This document shows, piece after piece, positions 9,966 through 21,078 of a stretch of DNA of 64,000 nt. How positions within the stretch are numbered: the stretch's first letter is position 1; every line of letters begins with the position of its first letter. The stretch is taken from the NCBI GenBank assembly GCA_003427395.1, contig BFEA01000147.1, forward strand, positions 2,107,796-2,171,795, written 5' to 3'. The translations under genes and the position numbers were made by a program. The notes under the pieces are model-generated. The model had not been told where the DNA came from, did no database searches, and saw only the letters and a list, made by a program, of their open reading frames with translations. This stretch comes from Chara braunii. Its lineage: Eukaryota > Streptophyta > Charophyceae > Charales > Characeae.

Positions 9966-11639
9966 ATGTTGTTGTGATGTGGATGCGATTCCAAAGGCTG
10001 ACAACGCACCCGTAGCAACGTACAAGCGCAAAAGGAAGGACGTAGAGCAAAAGAAGTAGAGCCCATGATCCAAACCAACCGAAAAACGATTGGGGATGTC
10101 ACAACAGTCTTCGAAGTCGCCACGTACACCCACGCAACAACATCACATTTAGGAAACAACACATCTCTCCAATCACACAACCACACTCCCTCCCTCGAAC
10201 CACAATGATTGTCAATCCTCAATTTAACCCAACTCCCATCGTCTGTCCGTGCTAGACCATTCTAATGTTGCTCCACTACCTCAACATAGTTCTTTACTCA
10301 ACACGATTCACATACCTAAAAATGAAAAAATGAAGTAGGAAAAAAATCAGACTCATATCACACAAATATTGAAATATGCACTTCCAAGTCCTACTACCCA
10401 AACCCAAGTAACAACCGAACTCCTTGTCTTCAATGACAATGTCTTCATTAGGAAAAAAAAACTTCAGTCCACATCTATAATCAAACCCGAACAATCAGAT
10501 GTCCTTGCTCCACCTCGCCATTGATATACATGTGCGTCAAACTCAAACCTTATCTACAAAATGAACTCCTTCTCACACATCCCCCCATCCCTCGTTGATA
10601 GCTTTAACATATATCACAAATGACACCGATTTGGAGCAATATATGTGTGACATGTACACTGATGCTCTTCCTCAAAATCAGAGTAAAGGCACACGTTTGT
10701 CTCTGTCACAACATGACACATCGGCACACCAACACACAACATCACCAAACAACACTTTCCACGCAAGCCATACGTAATGCAACTGACTGTCAACCACATG
10801 CCATACTAACTCCACTGATTGACCTTCCCAAGCCACGAACATTTTGCCAGTGCACTTTGCAGTTCACCAGTTTGAAAACAGACCCATAAACCTCCTCCAA
10901 ACAAGTTCAAAATTTGCTTAAGAAAGGGAATGAGGTTGGTATGACAAAGCTCATTCGTGTCCTACTTCGGCAAGATTTTGTGTCAAACATTTTTCCCACT
11001 CCCAATTTTCTCAAATAGCAGTGCTACAAAGAACATCGCATAATGTCACATCTCCTCCGTGGACACTCTAAATATAACATTCAGAGCCGACAAGACAATA
11101 TAGTTGCAATACTCAATGACCTTCTCAAACATTTGTCAAATACAAATATAATCGAGTGAATGATATTTATTCGCTCATTATCCAAAACAAAGCGAATAAT
11201 ACACAACCATCAATTCACGTTGTCAATCCATGGCGGGATGCATTGCGGTCATTCAAACCCAATGAGGTTCCGGATCAAGCCCTACACTTTGATAATCGGG
11301 ACAGACTGTTTGAGATAGATACAAAAAAAACTACTTTGTGTGACTCGTGCTCATGGGAGTATGTAAGTGCACTGTTGGAAGTCACATTCATGAGACAACC
11401 AGATTACAAGCACATACCTTCCGAGCAATATCCCAGTAGTGTTGTACGCAGGATTGCCAATCTCCTAACAACTGAGAAATAATACTTGTTGTGAACTACA
11501 GGGAAATTATGGTGAGCGGGAGACAAGTATGGAAAATGAAACACACAACATGTTAGTTCAAATCCAAACACCACCGACCCTCCAAAACCATCAACCTCTT
11601 TCTTTTTCTTGACGAGTGTAGCCACAACAGGTCCCCTAG
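9966..11639. other. Unassigned, possible Helitron 3' part
   Basis: A/C-rich sequence with many CAACA and ACACA motifs. A 108-codon frame at 11156-11482 (+) has no recognised domain. It may be the non-coding or captured part of the decayed Helitron to its left, but I could not identify a terminal hairpin or CTRR end. Confidence 0.3.
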
Positions 11640-11654
11640 TTTCGATATCCTATC

Positions 11655-11776
11655 ATATCATTGTCCCCCAAATAAAACGTACAGTCAATATCGCCTTAGT
11701 TAGATTCGAATATGACAATATGTCAATCAAATACAGCAATAATGACGGTACATTATATTCGGCAGAGAAAGGTAGA
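11655..11776. mobile_element. MITE family M2, copy 2 (diverged)
   Basis: Same position in repeat R as the 5825 copy: CCCCCAAATAAAACGTACAG at the left and AGCAATAATGACGG with ATTCGGCAGAGAAAGGTAG at the right. Confidence 0.45.
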
Positions 11777-11897
11777 GGCATATCAGAAAACAGTCACAAA
11801 TAACACTCACTTGATTCAATGAAATCCCCTCCAATTTCATGAGACTGCTGAATAGGCGATGGACCCTAAATTCTTTAGAGCGAGCGCTCCTAAGGTT

Positions 11898-13310
11898 GGC
11901 AGGGTGCACCGTAGCTCGGACCCTCCATGGAACAACTGGGTCAAACACGGCATAGTGAGGGTCAAAGATGTATGGGACCCGACGAGCAGAGATTGGAAAA
12001 CGGCACCACAGTTGAGGGTTCAGATGATGTACTGTCATGAAATTGAAAGGAACCTGGAAAAACTGATCTTTGACATACCTCTAGACTGGGTGCGCATTCT
12101 TCGTAGAGGTCAACGACTGGCGGTAGGAGATTGGGTCGCAGCCCTGACCGACACAGAATGTCTTGGCAATGTGGTGGAAGTGCGGGCAGATGAATCCTTG
12201 ATTAACCTCTTCCATAAGGGAAAGGACAATGTCCTTACCAAGCAAACACCGAGAGTAGTGAGGTGGTGGAAGAATGAGGAGCTGCACAGAATTCATGTTT
12301 TGAAACACAAGGAAGAATGGATTGCATTTTTCCCTGAAACGGCCCTTGCCGAACTCCCGTTTGACCCAGAGGAGTGGAGCTGGGCACCAGCACGAAGAAC
12401 GCTAACCAACTCAAACATATGCCTTTACAGTTTGTCGGTGAAACCCACTTACCGGCTACTGCGGCCAAAGGTGAATCTCAAGGAGATCGTAAAAGCCCGT
12501 TGGATAGCCCACCTAAATATAAGTCGAAGGGTTGTCCGCCCTATCCGGTGGTTCTCAATCATGAGATCTAAACCAGCCAAGTTTGTCTCGCTGCAGTGGC
12601 AGATTGAACATCGCTGTCTCCCAACAAACAATTGGCTAATAGATCGCACGTGCCTGGAGCAGAAGGGCCTGGCGCTCCATTGGTGCAAGTCCTGTCAAAC
12701 CGCCTTCCCCTCCCGTAAGATCCCGGAGACTATAGAACACGTCTTTTTACAGTGCCCAAGGGCGATTTTCATTTGGTGCTGGTGGGACAGAATACGGAGC
12801 CAACTGGACACCGGATCGACCTGGCCATGGGATTGGAGGGCGCTGCTCTGCGAAGCATGGAACTCCCCCATGGACAACGATTTTGAGAATAACATATTCC
12901 GACTGGGAAGGAGAGTGGTTATTTGGGCACTATGGAGGAAACGCTGCACACTCGCCATTGAGGGCATCCGAATGGAAGGAGAAGAAGTAACAGAATTAAT
13001 AAAACAGTATGTGCAGCAAGAGCTCCTCTCGAGATGGCAGAAGGTTAAACACCAGTTACAGACATATCACTCGAAGAAAGATATTCAACTGGCAATCAAT
13101 CAATTTTCCAAGGGCTGGCTGGGTAGCGAAACCGGGGGTTGGATTGCCCATATTCAATGGGACAGCGGACAGCCCCCCGAACAGGAACAGGGCAACCTCA
13201 GGAGAGACTACAGTATCTGCTTCAAGGAATGGACTAAAGTGGACCCAGGTGTGCCCTTGCGCCCGCCAACGGATTTCCCGGACTCGTTCCCCCCCATCAA
13301 CTGTCACTAG
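11898..13310 (+). pseudogene. LINE ORF2 C-terminal fragment with zinc-binding (zf-RVT) domain
   Basis: An open frame of about 470 codons to TAG at 13308-13310. The first codons of the longer frame (from 11859) belong to the host repeat. The recognisable domain is the zinc-binding region found after plant LINE reverse transcriptases: FVSLQWQIEHRCLPTNNWL, then WCKSC, ETIEHVFLQCP and a following W, at about 12585-12785. The reverse transcriptase palm and endonuclease domains are absent because of 5' truncation. Long intact frame suggests a fairly young insertion, but the fragment alone cannot move itself. Confidence 0.8.
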
Positions 13311-13838
13311 TGGATATGCAATGGTATGGGGTAGAATAGGATTGTTGTGGGAAAGGGGGCTGCTGAAGAAGGCAGGGCTAATAGATAAGGGGCGCCTCAA
13401 GAGGGGATGGGTGACATAGGCAGCTCCATGGGATAGCGGAGCCCCATACGTGGCAAAGGGGGAGGTGGGGCAATGCAGTTTTATTCAAGGAGGAAGGGAG
13501 GAACTAGTTCTGGAGCAGTAGATATCTGGCGCCTGGTAATGGGGCGAAGAGGTTTTCTCTCCCCCCTCCAGCAACCTGCACAGTCAATCCTGTGGCAATC
13601 TGCACAGACAATTCTTTGGATGCCGGAGTAACCAATGCTGGCAGGGTTCATAGCTATTTCCTCTTGATCCAACATATGTTTACTCTGTTTTCCACTCTGT
13701 AAAGGGACGCTGGACCCGTTTTCCAGCAGGTGATGCTCCCCACCAATAGATGGAGCCCCTCCCTGGGTGCTAGTGGTGTCTGCTCTTACCAGCACCACTA
13801 GCATTGCAGGGGGTGTGTTAAAAAAAAAAAAAAAAAAA
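11898..13838 (+). mobile_element. 5'-truncated LINE with polyA tail and target-site duplication
   Basis: Inserted in repeat R. The target AAGGTT occurs at 11892-11897 and again at 13837-13842 just after (and overlapping) the A tail (13820-13838). The uninterrupted copy at about 6085-6100 shows a single site. The element holds the C-terminal part of an ORF2-like protein (to 13310), then a 0.5-kb 3' UTR. The UTR end (GGGACGCTGGACCC, GCTCCCCACCAATAGATGGA, TCTGCTCTTACCAGCACC) recurs at 16118, 14700, 37570 and 19766. It was inserted by target-primed reverse transcription (family knowledge); the missing 5' part is typical of incomplete LINE copies. Confidence 0.85.
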
Positions 13839-14446
13839 GGTTATGAATATCAGCACTAAACTCAACTGTTTGTTCCAGTGTTCTAGTAATCGTTCCGGAT
13901 ACGCGCTTTGTAGCGTGTATAAAAGATCACCGACGACAGCACGACAATCATTTTATCGGTATCCTATGTTTGCGGTATATGGGTAAATAATCTCCCATGG
14001 CGGAATTGTCATCATTTATGTTATCCCTGTCCATACGCAGATGGGATGAAATGACCACCCTCAAGCCCAATGATATCGACCTCGCTTGTACGATAATTTC
14101 AACTGGGTACAACCACCCTCAACCCAATGATATCAAACTCGCCCATAGGATAATTTGAAATGCATCCGAGTCTCGTTTTGTTGCGGCAGATTTCCGTTGC
14201 GCACAAAGCCTTGCCGAAATGCCAGCGTGGCGCTTCTTGTTTTCTTTTGGCCAGCAGGCCCAACCATTTTGGTCCCGCGGCCCCGAGCCTCGAACTTTTC
14301 GGAGAGACTCCTTTTCGATTTCAAGTTTCGTTTTTTCTGGACAAGCGGTTTAATGTTCGAATAATTGTGTAGACAATTGTGCATGGCATAAGAATGGTAG
14401 CCACAAAGTTTTTGGAAGGAGGAGAGAGTCAGCAACTGGAGGGAAT

Positions 14447-14450
<4 letters not shown>

Positions 14451-14541
<91 letters not shown>

Positions 14542-14547
14542 TCGAGA

Positions 14548-14590
<43 letters not shown>
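14451..14590. repeat. (AG)n microsatellite
   Basis: AG dinucleotide tract with one short interruption (TGTCGAGAGAGG). It lies in repeat R copy 2. The long Arg/Glu and Ser/Leu frames here are artefacts. Confidence 0.9.
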
Positions 14591-14592
<2 letters not shown>

Positions 14593-14677
14593 ATGTCCAG
14601 GTTTGGTGGTGCAAGTATTTGCCAGACCGCCTTGTGGAAGAAGGATGGATGTGCTTGCCACTCACTACAGCTGGAAC

Positions 14678-15905
14678 TTTTTTTTTTTTTTTTTTTTTTT
14701 TGAGACGATGCTGCAATCTATTTGCGGGGAGCAACACGGCTGGGAACCAGGCCCAGCGTCCCTTATCAGAATACAAAAAAGGGCTACCAGGGCCATTACC
14801 CGGCTTCGGCTAAGAACAATTGAAGAAAAAGGAAAACTCAGAAACCTTCAGGAAATGTGTGTCAACAAGCCTCCCAACCACGAATCAGATAGGTGAAGCC
14901 TATTCAGTCCACATGCGACCACCACCAGCATGGCTGTTTTCAGGACGAACCGAAGCTCTCCCAGGGCTCATGCTCCCATCAGGCTAGGTTACAGAGTTGC
15001 ACCACCTTGCTCCAGCACCGGCCAACATTGCTTCAGTTACGACCCCCGATGCTCCGGCCAGCGTCGCTCCAGCATCGGTCATCGAGGGCCACCGAAATTC
15101 CAACCACACTACGCAGGATCAAAGATGACTTGCCAGATTTCACCTATTTCTACAACGTCCTCGAGAGGCGAACCAAATGGAATGACTAAAGAGAAAAAAT
15201 TGCTGGACTGGAAGATTAGAAATCTTTAAAAGAAAATCACCCCTCCCTCCACCTACCCCCTCAGCCCTACACTGCCCCCGCCGAGGCGAGCGTCCCTCTC
15301 TCCCTGGCCCCAATATAGGACCAACCCCCTCCAACCCTGTCCCCGAGGACACGCAGTTCCCTCCTAAAACATGCCCTCGCCACCCCTTGCCCGTTTCTGC
15401 CTCCACTGAGGACAATGTTGACCCCTCCCACCACCCCAGCCCCAGAAACAGGACAAACCCCCTACTCCGCTTCTACCCTCTTCGAGACATTCACCCCCCT
15501 CCTTGTGAATCCCCTGTAGGATAGCGCTCCCTATCCACCCCTCTCCCAATTCTACCCTTCTAAAATAATCGATCCAGCCCACAGGAATAAGCTCGCAATT
15601 TTCTCTTGAAAATGACCCGTTGATCGGAATTTTCTCTTGAAAATGACCCGTTGAAGAGGGCGCAGGGCAGCAGTAAAGTTTATTACAATTATTCCCCTTC
15701 CCCTTGCGCCCAATGAACCGATGACAACTCCCACCAATTTAGAGAGCAGAAAGTAATTATCAGAATTTAAGCTGTGATAGTAAAATTCAGAAACACTCAG
15801 GATTTACTAAAGGGTATAGTCAAGGAAACAAAACTACGTAATTATCGTGATGATTCCTACAGATACGCTAACGATTCAGAATAGATGATGTTAAAGTGAA
15901 ACTAA
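14678..15905 (-). mobile_element. PolyA-tailed retroelement fragment, family L2, copy 1
   Basis: Minus-strand element: read on that strand it ends GCATCGTCTC and then a 22-nt A tail (T run at 14679-14700). It matches 36371-37673 over about 1.2 kb in opposite orientation, including CAATTTTCTCTTGAAAATGA, CAGCGTCCCTTATCAGAATA and GCTCCCCGCAAATAGATTG. Its last 100 bp resemble the 3' end of the LINE at 13838. Pro-rich frames occur but no known domain is seen. It is probably a LINE 3' region or a non-autonomous relative. Confidence 0.65.
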
Positions 15906-16061
15906 GACCAAACTAAGATTGTAATTGAAGAGATTGAACTTACCTTGAAAAAGACTGCGAATATAACCCCAATCGTAGAGATTGAACTTACCTTGGAAAA
16001 TAGCTGCGAGTATAAACCCGATGGTAATTATAAAATTGGCTTAGAATTTAACAGCAATAGC
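15906..16061. other. Short tandem duplication
   Basis: GAGATTGAACTTACCTTG followed by AAAA..CTGCGAATATAA-like sequence occurs twice (about 15929 and 15978). No gene seen. Confidence 0.4.
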
Positions 16062-16237
16062 CGGTTAGGCTGAAGGTCGGACACGTGGCATGCTTATGAT
16101 AATTTGGATGTTGATAGGGACGCTGGACCCCATTTCCAGCAGGTGCTGCTCCCCACCAATAGACGGAGCCTTCCTGAGCGTGCTAGAGCTGTCTGCTCTT
16201 ACCAGCACCTCTTGCATGTATTCGGGCTGTTTCTTTG

Positions 16238-16266
<29 letters not shown>
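16062..16266 (+). mobile_element. Short retroposed element with LINE-type tail and 11-bp target duplication
   Basis: Flanked by ACAGCAATAGC at 16051-16061 and 16267-16277. It ends in a 27-nt A run and carries the LINE 3' motif (GGGACGCTGGACCCC, CAGGTGCTGCTCCCCACC, CTGTCTGCTCTTACCAGCAC). At 205 bp it is a complete insertion: either an extreme 5' truncation of the LINE or a SINE that borrows the LINE tail. Confidence 0.8.
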
Positions 16267-16268
<2 letters not shown>

Positions 16269-16277
16269 AGCAATAGC

Positions 16278-16969
16278 GATTACCCTAACCAGAGTTATCG
16301 GACTAGAACAGTAGTTGTACATCCATACAAAAATACAAGATCAACTCGTCGGAGCAAAACGTTGTCGAAGTCCCTTCCGGATGTCCGCGCTTGAACGATC
16401 TTCCTCCTCCCACTCCACGTGAGAACACGTTCCTCCCTTCCATCCGCGACTCCCAACCAACCGCCTCAACACTTTGCAAGAACAGAGAAACAAGGCCTCA
16501 ACTATGGCCAAAGCCTCATGGAGATCGCCCTTCTTCCAGCGACCGTCTCCCCTTCGCCAGCGTGCCGACTACGACACCACTTGGACAAAGCGCAGAGCCG
16601 ACGACAACTTTCCTAATTGGCAAAGCTGGAAGAGCACCCAAGCGACGGCTTACACGTTGATGGCCATTCAAGATACACTCCACGCGCTAAGCGATAGCAG
16701 CCCCAACCACCATCACCCTTATGCTTACGTGAGACATGAAGACGACAAAGCACCACGGGTGTGCTACGAAAACCGCACCAGCAGACATGAAAACGACGAA
16801 ACACCACGGGCGCGCGACAGACCGGGCCGATGGCAGGGCGGGAGGCGCGGCGCTCCCGGTCGCACCGCGCCCTTTTGCCAAGTGCATTGAAGGTTTCTAG
16901 AAGCCTCACACCGCACCCTGGTGGCATATTGTCAGGAGTACCGAACATTTCATAATTGGATTGGGCAAA
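16278..16969. other. Unassigned, with overlapping short frames
   Basis: A C/A-rich segment with frames of up to 138 codons (16474-16890, +) but no recognised domain. An imperfect direct repeat is visible at about 16735-16815 (AGACATGAAGACGACAAAGC and a near copy). Confidence 0.3.
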
Positions 16970-17175
16970 TTAAACCACTAGTACCTTTCTCAAGTATAGA
17001 TGCCGAGCCTAAAATCACCCTGCACACAGGAAAAAATGAAATGGCGCGCCAGGCGCGGGACTCATTTTGGCTGGCGCCGCCAGCCATTTCGATCTGTTCG
17101 CACTGAACCTCGCTGGCCTCCCGCGTTACCCGGCGCATCTCGGCAAAAGAGCTAAGAAAGACACTGGTGGTTTAA
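16970..17175. mobile_element. MITE family M1, copy 4
   Basis: 206 bp, with TTAAACCACTAGTACCTTT at the left and ACTGGTGGTTTAA at the right. The interior matches 6850-7036 (GATGCCGAGCCTAAAATCACC, in part) and includes the GCTGGCGCCGCCAGCC palindrome. Confidence 0.75.
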
Positions 17176-17851
17176 GTGTTCACAATTGCATCTCAACTGT
17201 GAAACATTCCTTCGGCCTCAGTTTGGATAACCCCGCTCTAGCCGAATACGCCTATCTGACAGCCTCCCAGCTGAGAGGAGCGGGCTTAGACTAGACCGCA
17301 TAGGACCCAGAGTTGTTGAAAAGGGCACTAGCACAGCAGGAGGGTCCCCACAGGAAAGGCTGTTTTTCGAGCAACAGGCAGAGGCGTCAACCTCACAGCC
17401 TTCCAGCTGAGAGGTGCAGGCTCACACCTGTTTGTAGAGGACTTAGGGTGGTAGAGCGGGATTACACGTGATCTTAGAAGACTCAGGACTTTTTTAAAAA
17501 AGGGGCCTTCACACAACAGGAGGATACCCAAAGGGGGGCCAGACTTCCGGTAGCAGGCAGGGGGAGGAACGGGGTTTAGGGTTTTAGAAGAGAAAACCCA
17601 AACTAGTTTCCAGGAAGAGTGAGTAGCCTCGGGTTGGCTTTCATTACTTTTTCCCTTCTAGCTGAGCTCCCGCGGGGACCGACTTCGATAACTAGGTGGA
17701 GGATTAGCTAGAGGAGATCTCCGAAGAATGGGACACTGGACCCGTTTTCCAGTTAAAGCCCAAGCTGGGTGCTGGCCACATTATTCCGGGTTAAGATGTG
17801 GAGGGATTCCCGGCCTCCTTTTGCTCATATATATAAATAAAATCAAGTTCT
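17176..17851. other. Unassigned, with a possible LINE 3' fragment
   Basis: No gene recognised. GGGACACTGGACCCGTTTTCC at about 17729 (in part) echoes the LINE 3' end, here followed by unrelated sequence and no A tail. Confidence 0.3.
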
Positions 17852-18056
17852 TTAAACTACTAGTACCTTTGGCGCGCGCGGAAATAGCGGGCCTCCGGTG
17901 CGCCTCCGACCTTTTCGGAGGCCGAAACGAAACAAGGACTGCCGATCAGATTTATCAATGGCAGTCGTCGTCGGGCCCGGCCTCCGAATCTTTAGGAGTT
18001 TGGGGAAATTGCCACTTTTCCCTATTTTCCCACGTGCCAAAGGTACTAGTGGTTAA
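17852..18056. mobile_element. MITE family M1, copy 5
   Basis: 205 bp, with TTAAACTACTAGTACCTTT at the left and AAAGGTACTAGTGGTTAA at the right. The interior (GCCTCCGACCTTTTCGGAGG, CAGATTTATCAATGGCAG, CCCGGCCTCCGAATC) is nearly the same as that of 26689-26884, defining a second subfamily. Confidence 0.75.
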
Positions 18057-19744
18057 AAAAAAAAAAAAACGGATTTTCTGGGATGGTGATGCCATGATGG
18101 GACATCGAAACAAATTGGGCCAACCGGATGACCCACCATAATGATTGAGGAATGCCCCGATTTAGACCGAGTGTGTTTTCTGGATATTATTCTTTCGACA
18201 TTTGAGCCGCATTTCACACCAGGATTGGAATGTGGGCGGTTTGTGAACTGTTTGTAAGGGTGCATTTTTTTTGTGTCCCAACATTTGTTGTTGTGGGTGT
18301 GAGCACGAGCCAGTTTTTCCAGAACGTGTCTCATATTGTAGTCAGAGAGGGGCCAAAGCCGATCGAAAGGAGAAGATTTGTTCAGGTCCAGGTTGCCCAA
18401 TGGGAGGTGGCGGCAGAGGAGGAAGGTTAGGAGAACACTAAGCCTTAGAAAAACCCTAAGAAAACCCTAAGCGGAGTTTGGGGGGTTAGAGTAGTGGCGA
18501 CCTTATCAAGAAAAGAAAATAACAACCATGGAGGGGAGGGGGAAAGAAAAATAAATACGTAGTCAAATTTCGAGATTAAAANNNNNNNNNNNNNNNNNNN
18601 NNNNNNNNNNNNNNNNNNNNNNNNNNNNNNNAAAAAAAAAAAAAAAAAAACACTAAAAGTTTTAGGATAAAAAAAATATATATATACAGGGTTGCCGGCG
18701 TTCGGGACAGGCCGAACGCCCGAACGTACAGGACCCCTTCGGATAGAGCGATCGAGTAAGGAGGAGAGGGGATAAAAAGTTGGTGGAAGATCAGTGAACG
18801 GGTGGGGAATGAGAGAACAGTAGGAAGGAGAGGAGGGAAGTAGAGAAAATAAGACAGAAGAGTGAGGTAGGATCAGGGAGTAGTGGTAGAGTTAGAAAGG
18901 TGGATTAGATGACGGGGGGAGGGGAGAAAAAAGGGGTTTGGGAAGAGTAGTTTAGTGAGTATGGAGGTTATAGTACTGTTATACCAAGCTCTTGGGTTGG
19001 CCAAGAGCAGATAACAGGATCTGGGCCTTCAAGGTGTCGCTGGCCTGCTGTCGCAGCAATAAGAAAAATTGATGATGATAATCTTGATCAGTCACCCAGA
19101 TGCCACTGTAGACTTTGGCTGAGATTTCGATCAGCCACCCAGATGCCACTGTAGTGCAGCCCCCTAGCCAGGGGAGTCTTCTCTCAAGGCTCTTTAATAA
19201 ACTCTTTAATTTATTTATTTTATTTTATTTTATTTTTGAAGGGGTTTAAGGGTTTGCTGGTGGCAGGATCCAACTTTCTATGGCATAGCCAAATATAATT
19301 TTGTGACCTTTTGTGGCCTGTGACAATAGTGACATTGCAACAGGCCTTGTGGTGGGCCAAAAAGCGAGGGTGTTATTTTGTCAAACGGACTTCGGTTAGG
19401 ACTTTCCCACATTTAGTGAAGTAATAAGATCAGAGATTACTCGTCCGAGTCTGATACGGCAACGAGTTTGGAACCTGATTTTCCACAGATGGGGCCCAGG
19501 TCAAGTCATCATCAGTCATGCGCTTTCTGCTTCTTTCCAGAAAGCCTGTGCAACACGGCTGTTTGGGCAAGGTTTATGGTGTTGTGCTGTGTAGCGCTTA
19601 TTTCGTCGATGATATCGAACGCTGAAGGCTGTGTAACACCGTGACCTCGCCGACTGGTTTGAATCACCACTACACTACAGGGGACACCTGTCTTGTTGCA
19701 CCTGGCCCTCCCCTTCCCGCCGTGTTCGCCCGAATAGAATCCTT
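18057..19744. other. Intergenic with assembly gap
   Basis: Holds a 50-nt N gap at 18582-18631 followed by an A run, a palindromic stretch near 18690-18725 (GCGTTCGGGACAGGCCGAACGC), purine-rich sequence to 18960, and CACCCAGATGCCACTGTAG twice (about 19095 and 19136). No convincing gene. Confidence 0.4.
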
Positions 19745-19816
19745 TTTTCTTTATTATTATTATTTTTTTTAACACAACACACCCCCGCCAGTGTTAGTGG
19801 TGCTGATAAGAGCAGA
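19745..19816 (-). mobile_element. LINE 3'-tail fragment between 45-bp direct repeats
   Basis: On the minus strand, TCTGCTCTTATCAGCACCAC then GGGTGTGTT and an A-rich run match the LINE 3' end at 13790-13838. A 45-bp sequence (CCTGGCCCTCCCCTTCCC ... CGAATAGAATCCT) flanks it at about 19700-19744 and 19817-19861 with three differences. That is long for a LINE target duplication. Confidence 0.5.
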
Positions 19817-19867
19817 ACCTGGCCCTCCCCTTCCCACCGTCTTCACCCGAATAGAATCCTGTCGAAC

Positions 19868-19961
19868 CTGTTCTTGGGGAAAGGAGGGTCGTGATCATCG
19901 CCGTATGTAGACTGGGAGTTGACCCCCCGATGAGCACGACCTTCCTTTCCCCAAGAACAGG
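19868..19961. mobile_element. Inverted-repeat element, 94 bp
   Basis: Arms CCTGTTCTTGGGGAAAGGAG / CTTCCTTTCCCCAAGAACAGG-type (last base trimmed) with GGTCGTGATCATCG opposite CGATGAGCACGACC. Stem of about 34 bp with a short loop. Non-coding; a small MITE or palindrome. Confidence 0.65.
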
Positions 19962-20592
19962 TCAGGTTCTCTCTGAGCATATGCCCAGACCCAAAATAGG
20001 CATCGTCATCGTCGACAGTAGGCATCGTCGAATCATTGAAGCAGCTAGAATACGCCCAGACCCAAAATAAGAGGTATCGAGGAGAAGAAAAAAAGGAGGG
20101 AAAACAAAAAAAAGAGATATCGAGGAGATGGAGATGACTAAAGCGACGGCAGAAATGTGTTACCAATTGAGGACTGTAATCGTGAAGAAAGAGACGATTA
20201 AGACTTGTGCCCCCGTTAATATAAATTGGAGCCTCGATCTAAAAGGAGGGGCAAAAACAGTACGGGGTTCTCGAAAGGACCGTGGCAGCCCAGTCCACGA
20301 ACAAAAAAACAAACAAACAAGAAAAAAAAAGAAAAAAGAAAAAAAAGATGTATCTGGGAAAGGACGTCTACGAGACCGGACTTCAAGAAAATGCCTCCGG
20401 CATCTTCCGTCCCCAGTCACTTCGATAAACTGTCGTGTTTCTATCAGAAGAAAAATCAAAGTTAAGAGGGCCAAGACCCTTTCCCCCCCTGCCAGATCTT
20501 GCAATACGGGATCAGTACAGCTAAGTGAGGGTTTAAAGGGGACAGAGAGAGTGGGTGGCAAGGTGCACACCAGTTTGGGAAGGCTACTTAGG
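19962..20592. other. Intergenic
   Basis: Overlapping frames on both strands (for example 20128-20748 and its reverse) with Lys-rich low-complexity sequence. Nothing recognised; CAGACCCAAAATA occurs twice (about 19988 and 20058). Confidence 0.3.
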
Positions 20593-20708
20593 GCTACCAC
20601 CTTCCCCCAAATAGAACATACGGGCATTATTGCTGCATTTTTGGGGCCATGTTTCAGTCTAGATACAGCAATAATGACCATGGGTTCTGTTCTGGTGAAG
20701 ACTGTAGC
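20593..20708. mobile_element. MITE family M2, copy 3
   Basis: 116 bp. Left GCTACCACCTTCCCCCAAAT with AGAACATACGGGCATTAT; right CAATAATGACCATGGG with TGGTGAAGACTGTAGC. Same termini and size as 31298-31411. Confidence 0.65.
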
Positions 20709-20936
20709 AAGCGCAGTTTCACTTGCTACCCTCAACGAATTGGGGTAAAGGAGTTTAAGGAGGCCCTTTTTTGAGATTTGCAGAGTTCTGATCTGTCAAT
20801 TACAAGATGGGATGTTGGGTACTGATTTCCAGTACATAACAGACTGGTCCTGCATGACTACACCGGAGCCATCTCTCCCTGCAAGGCCCTTATACTGGGG
20901 GTGTGAGAGTCATTGCACTGATGAAAGAAAGCCTTG

Positions 20937-20939
<3 letters not shown>

Positions 20940-20998
<59 letters not shown>

Positions 20999-21013
20999 CT
21001 TTGAAAACACAAG

Positions 21014-21077
<64 letters not shown>
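20940..21077. repeat. (AG)n followed by (AC)n microsatellite
   Basis: AG repeat at about 20940-20994, then AC repeat at about 21018-21077. A similar AC/AG compound lies at 33999-34119. Confidence 0.9.

Positions 21078-21078
<1 letters not shown>

Larger units (their letters stand above)
11640..14677. repeat. Large interspersed repeat R, copy 2, split by a LINE
   Basis: 11640-11897 matches the first part of copy 1 (5816-about 6093), and 13837-14677 matches the continuation. The interruption at 11898-13836 is the LINE. The copy is broken again after 14677 by a second polyA-tailed element and seems to resume near 16945 with an M1 MITE. Two independent insertions in one repeat imply that repeat R is the oldest layer here. 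Confidence 0.65.

Noticed and set aside
14350-14813. Arg-Glu and Ser-Leu repeat frames
   Set aside because: Produced by the AG microsatellite in all frames.
20128-20748. 206-codon frame with a 191-codon frame opposite
   Set aside because: Lys-rich low complexity, overlaps an M2 MITE, no recognised domain.
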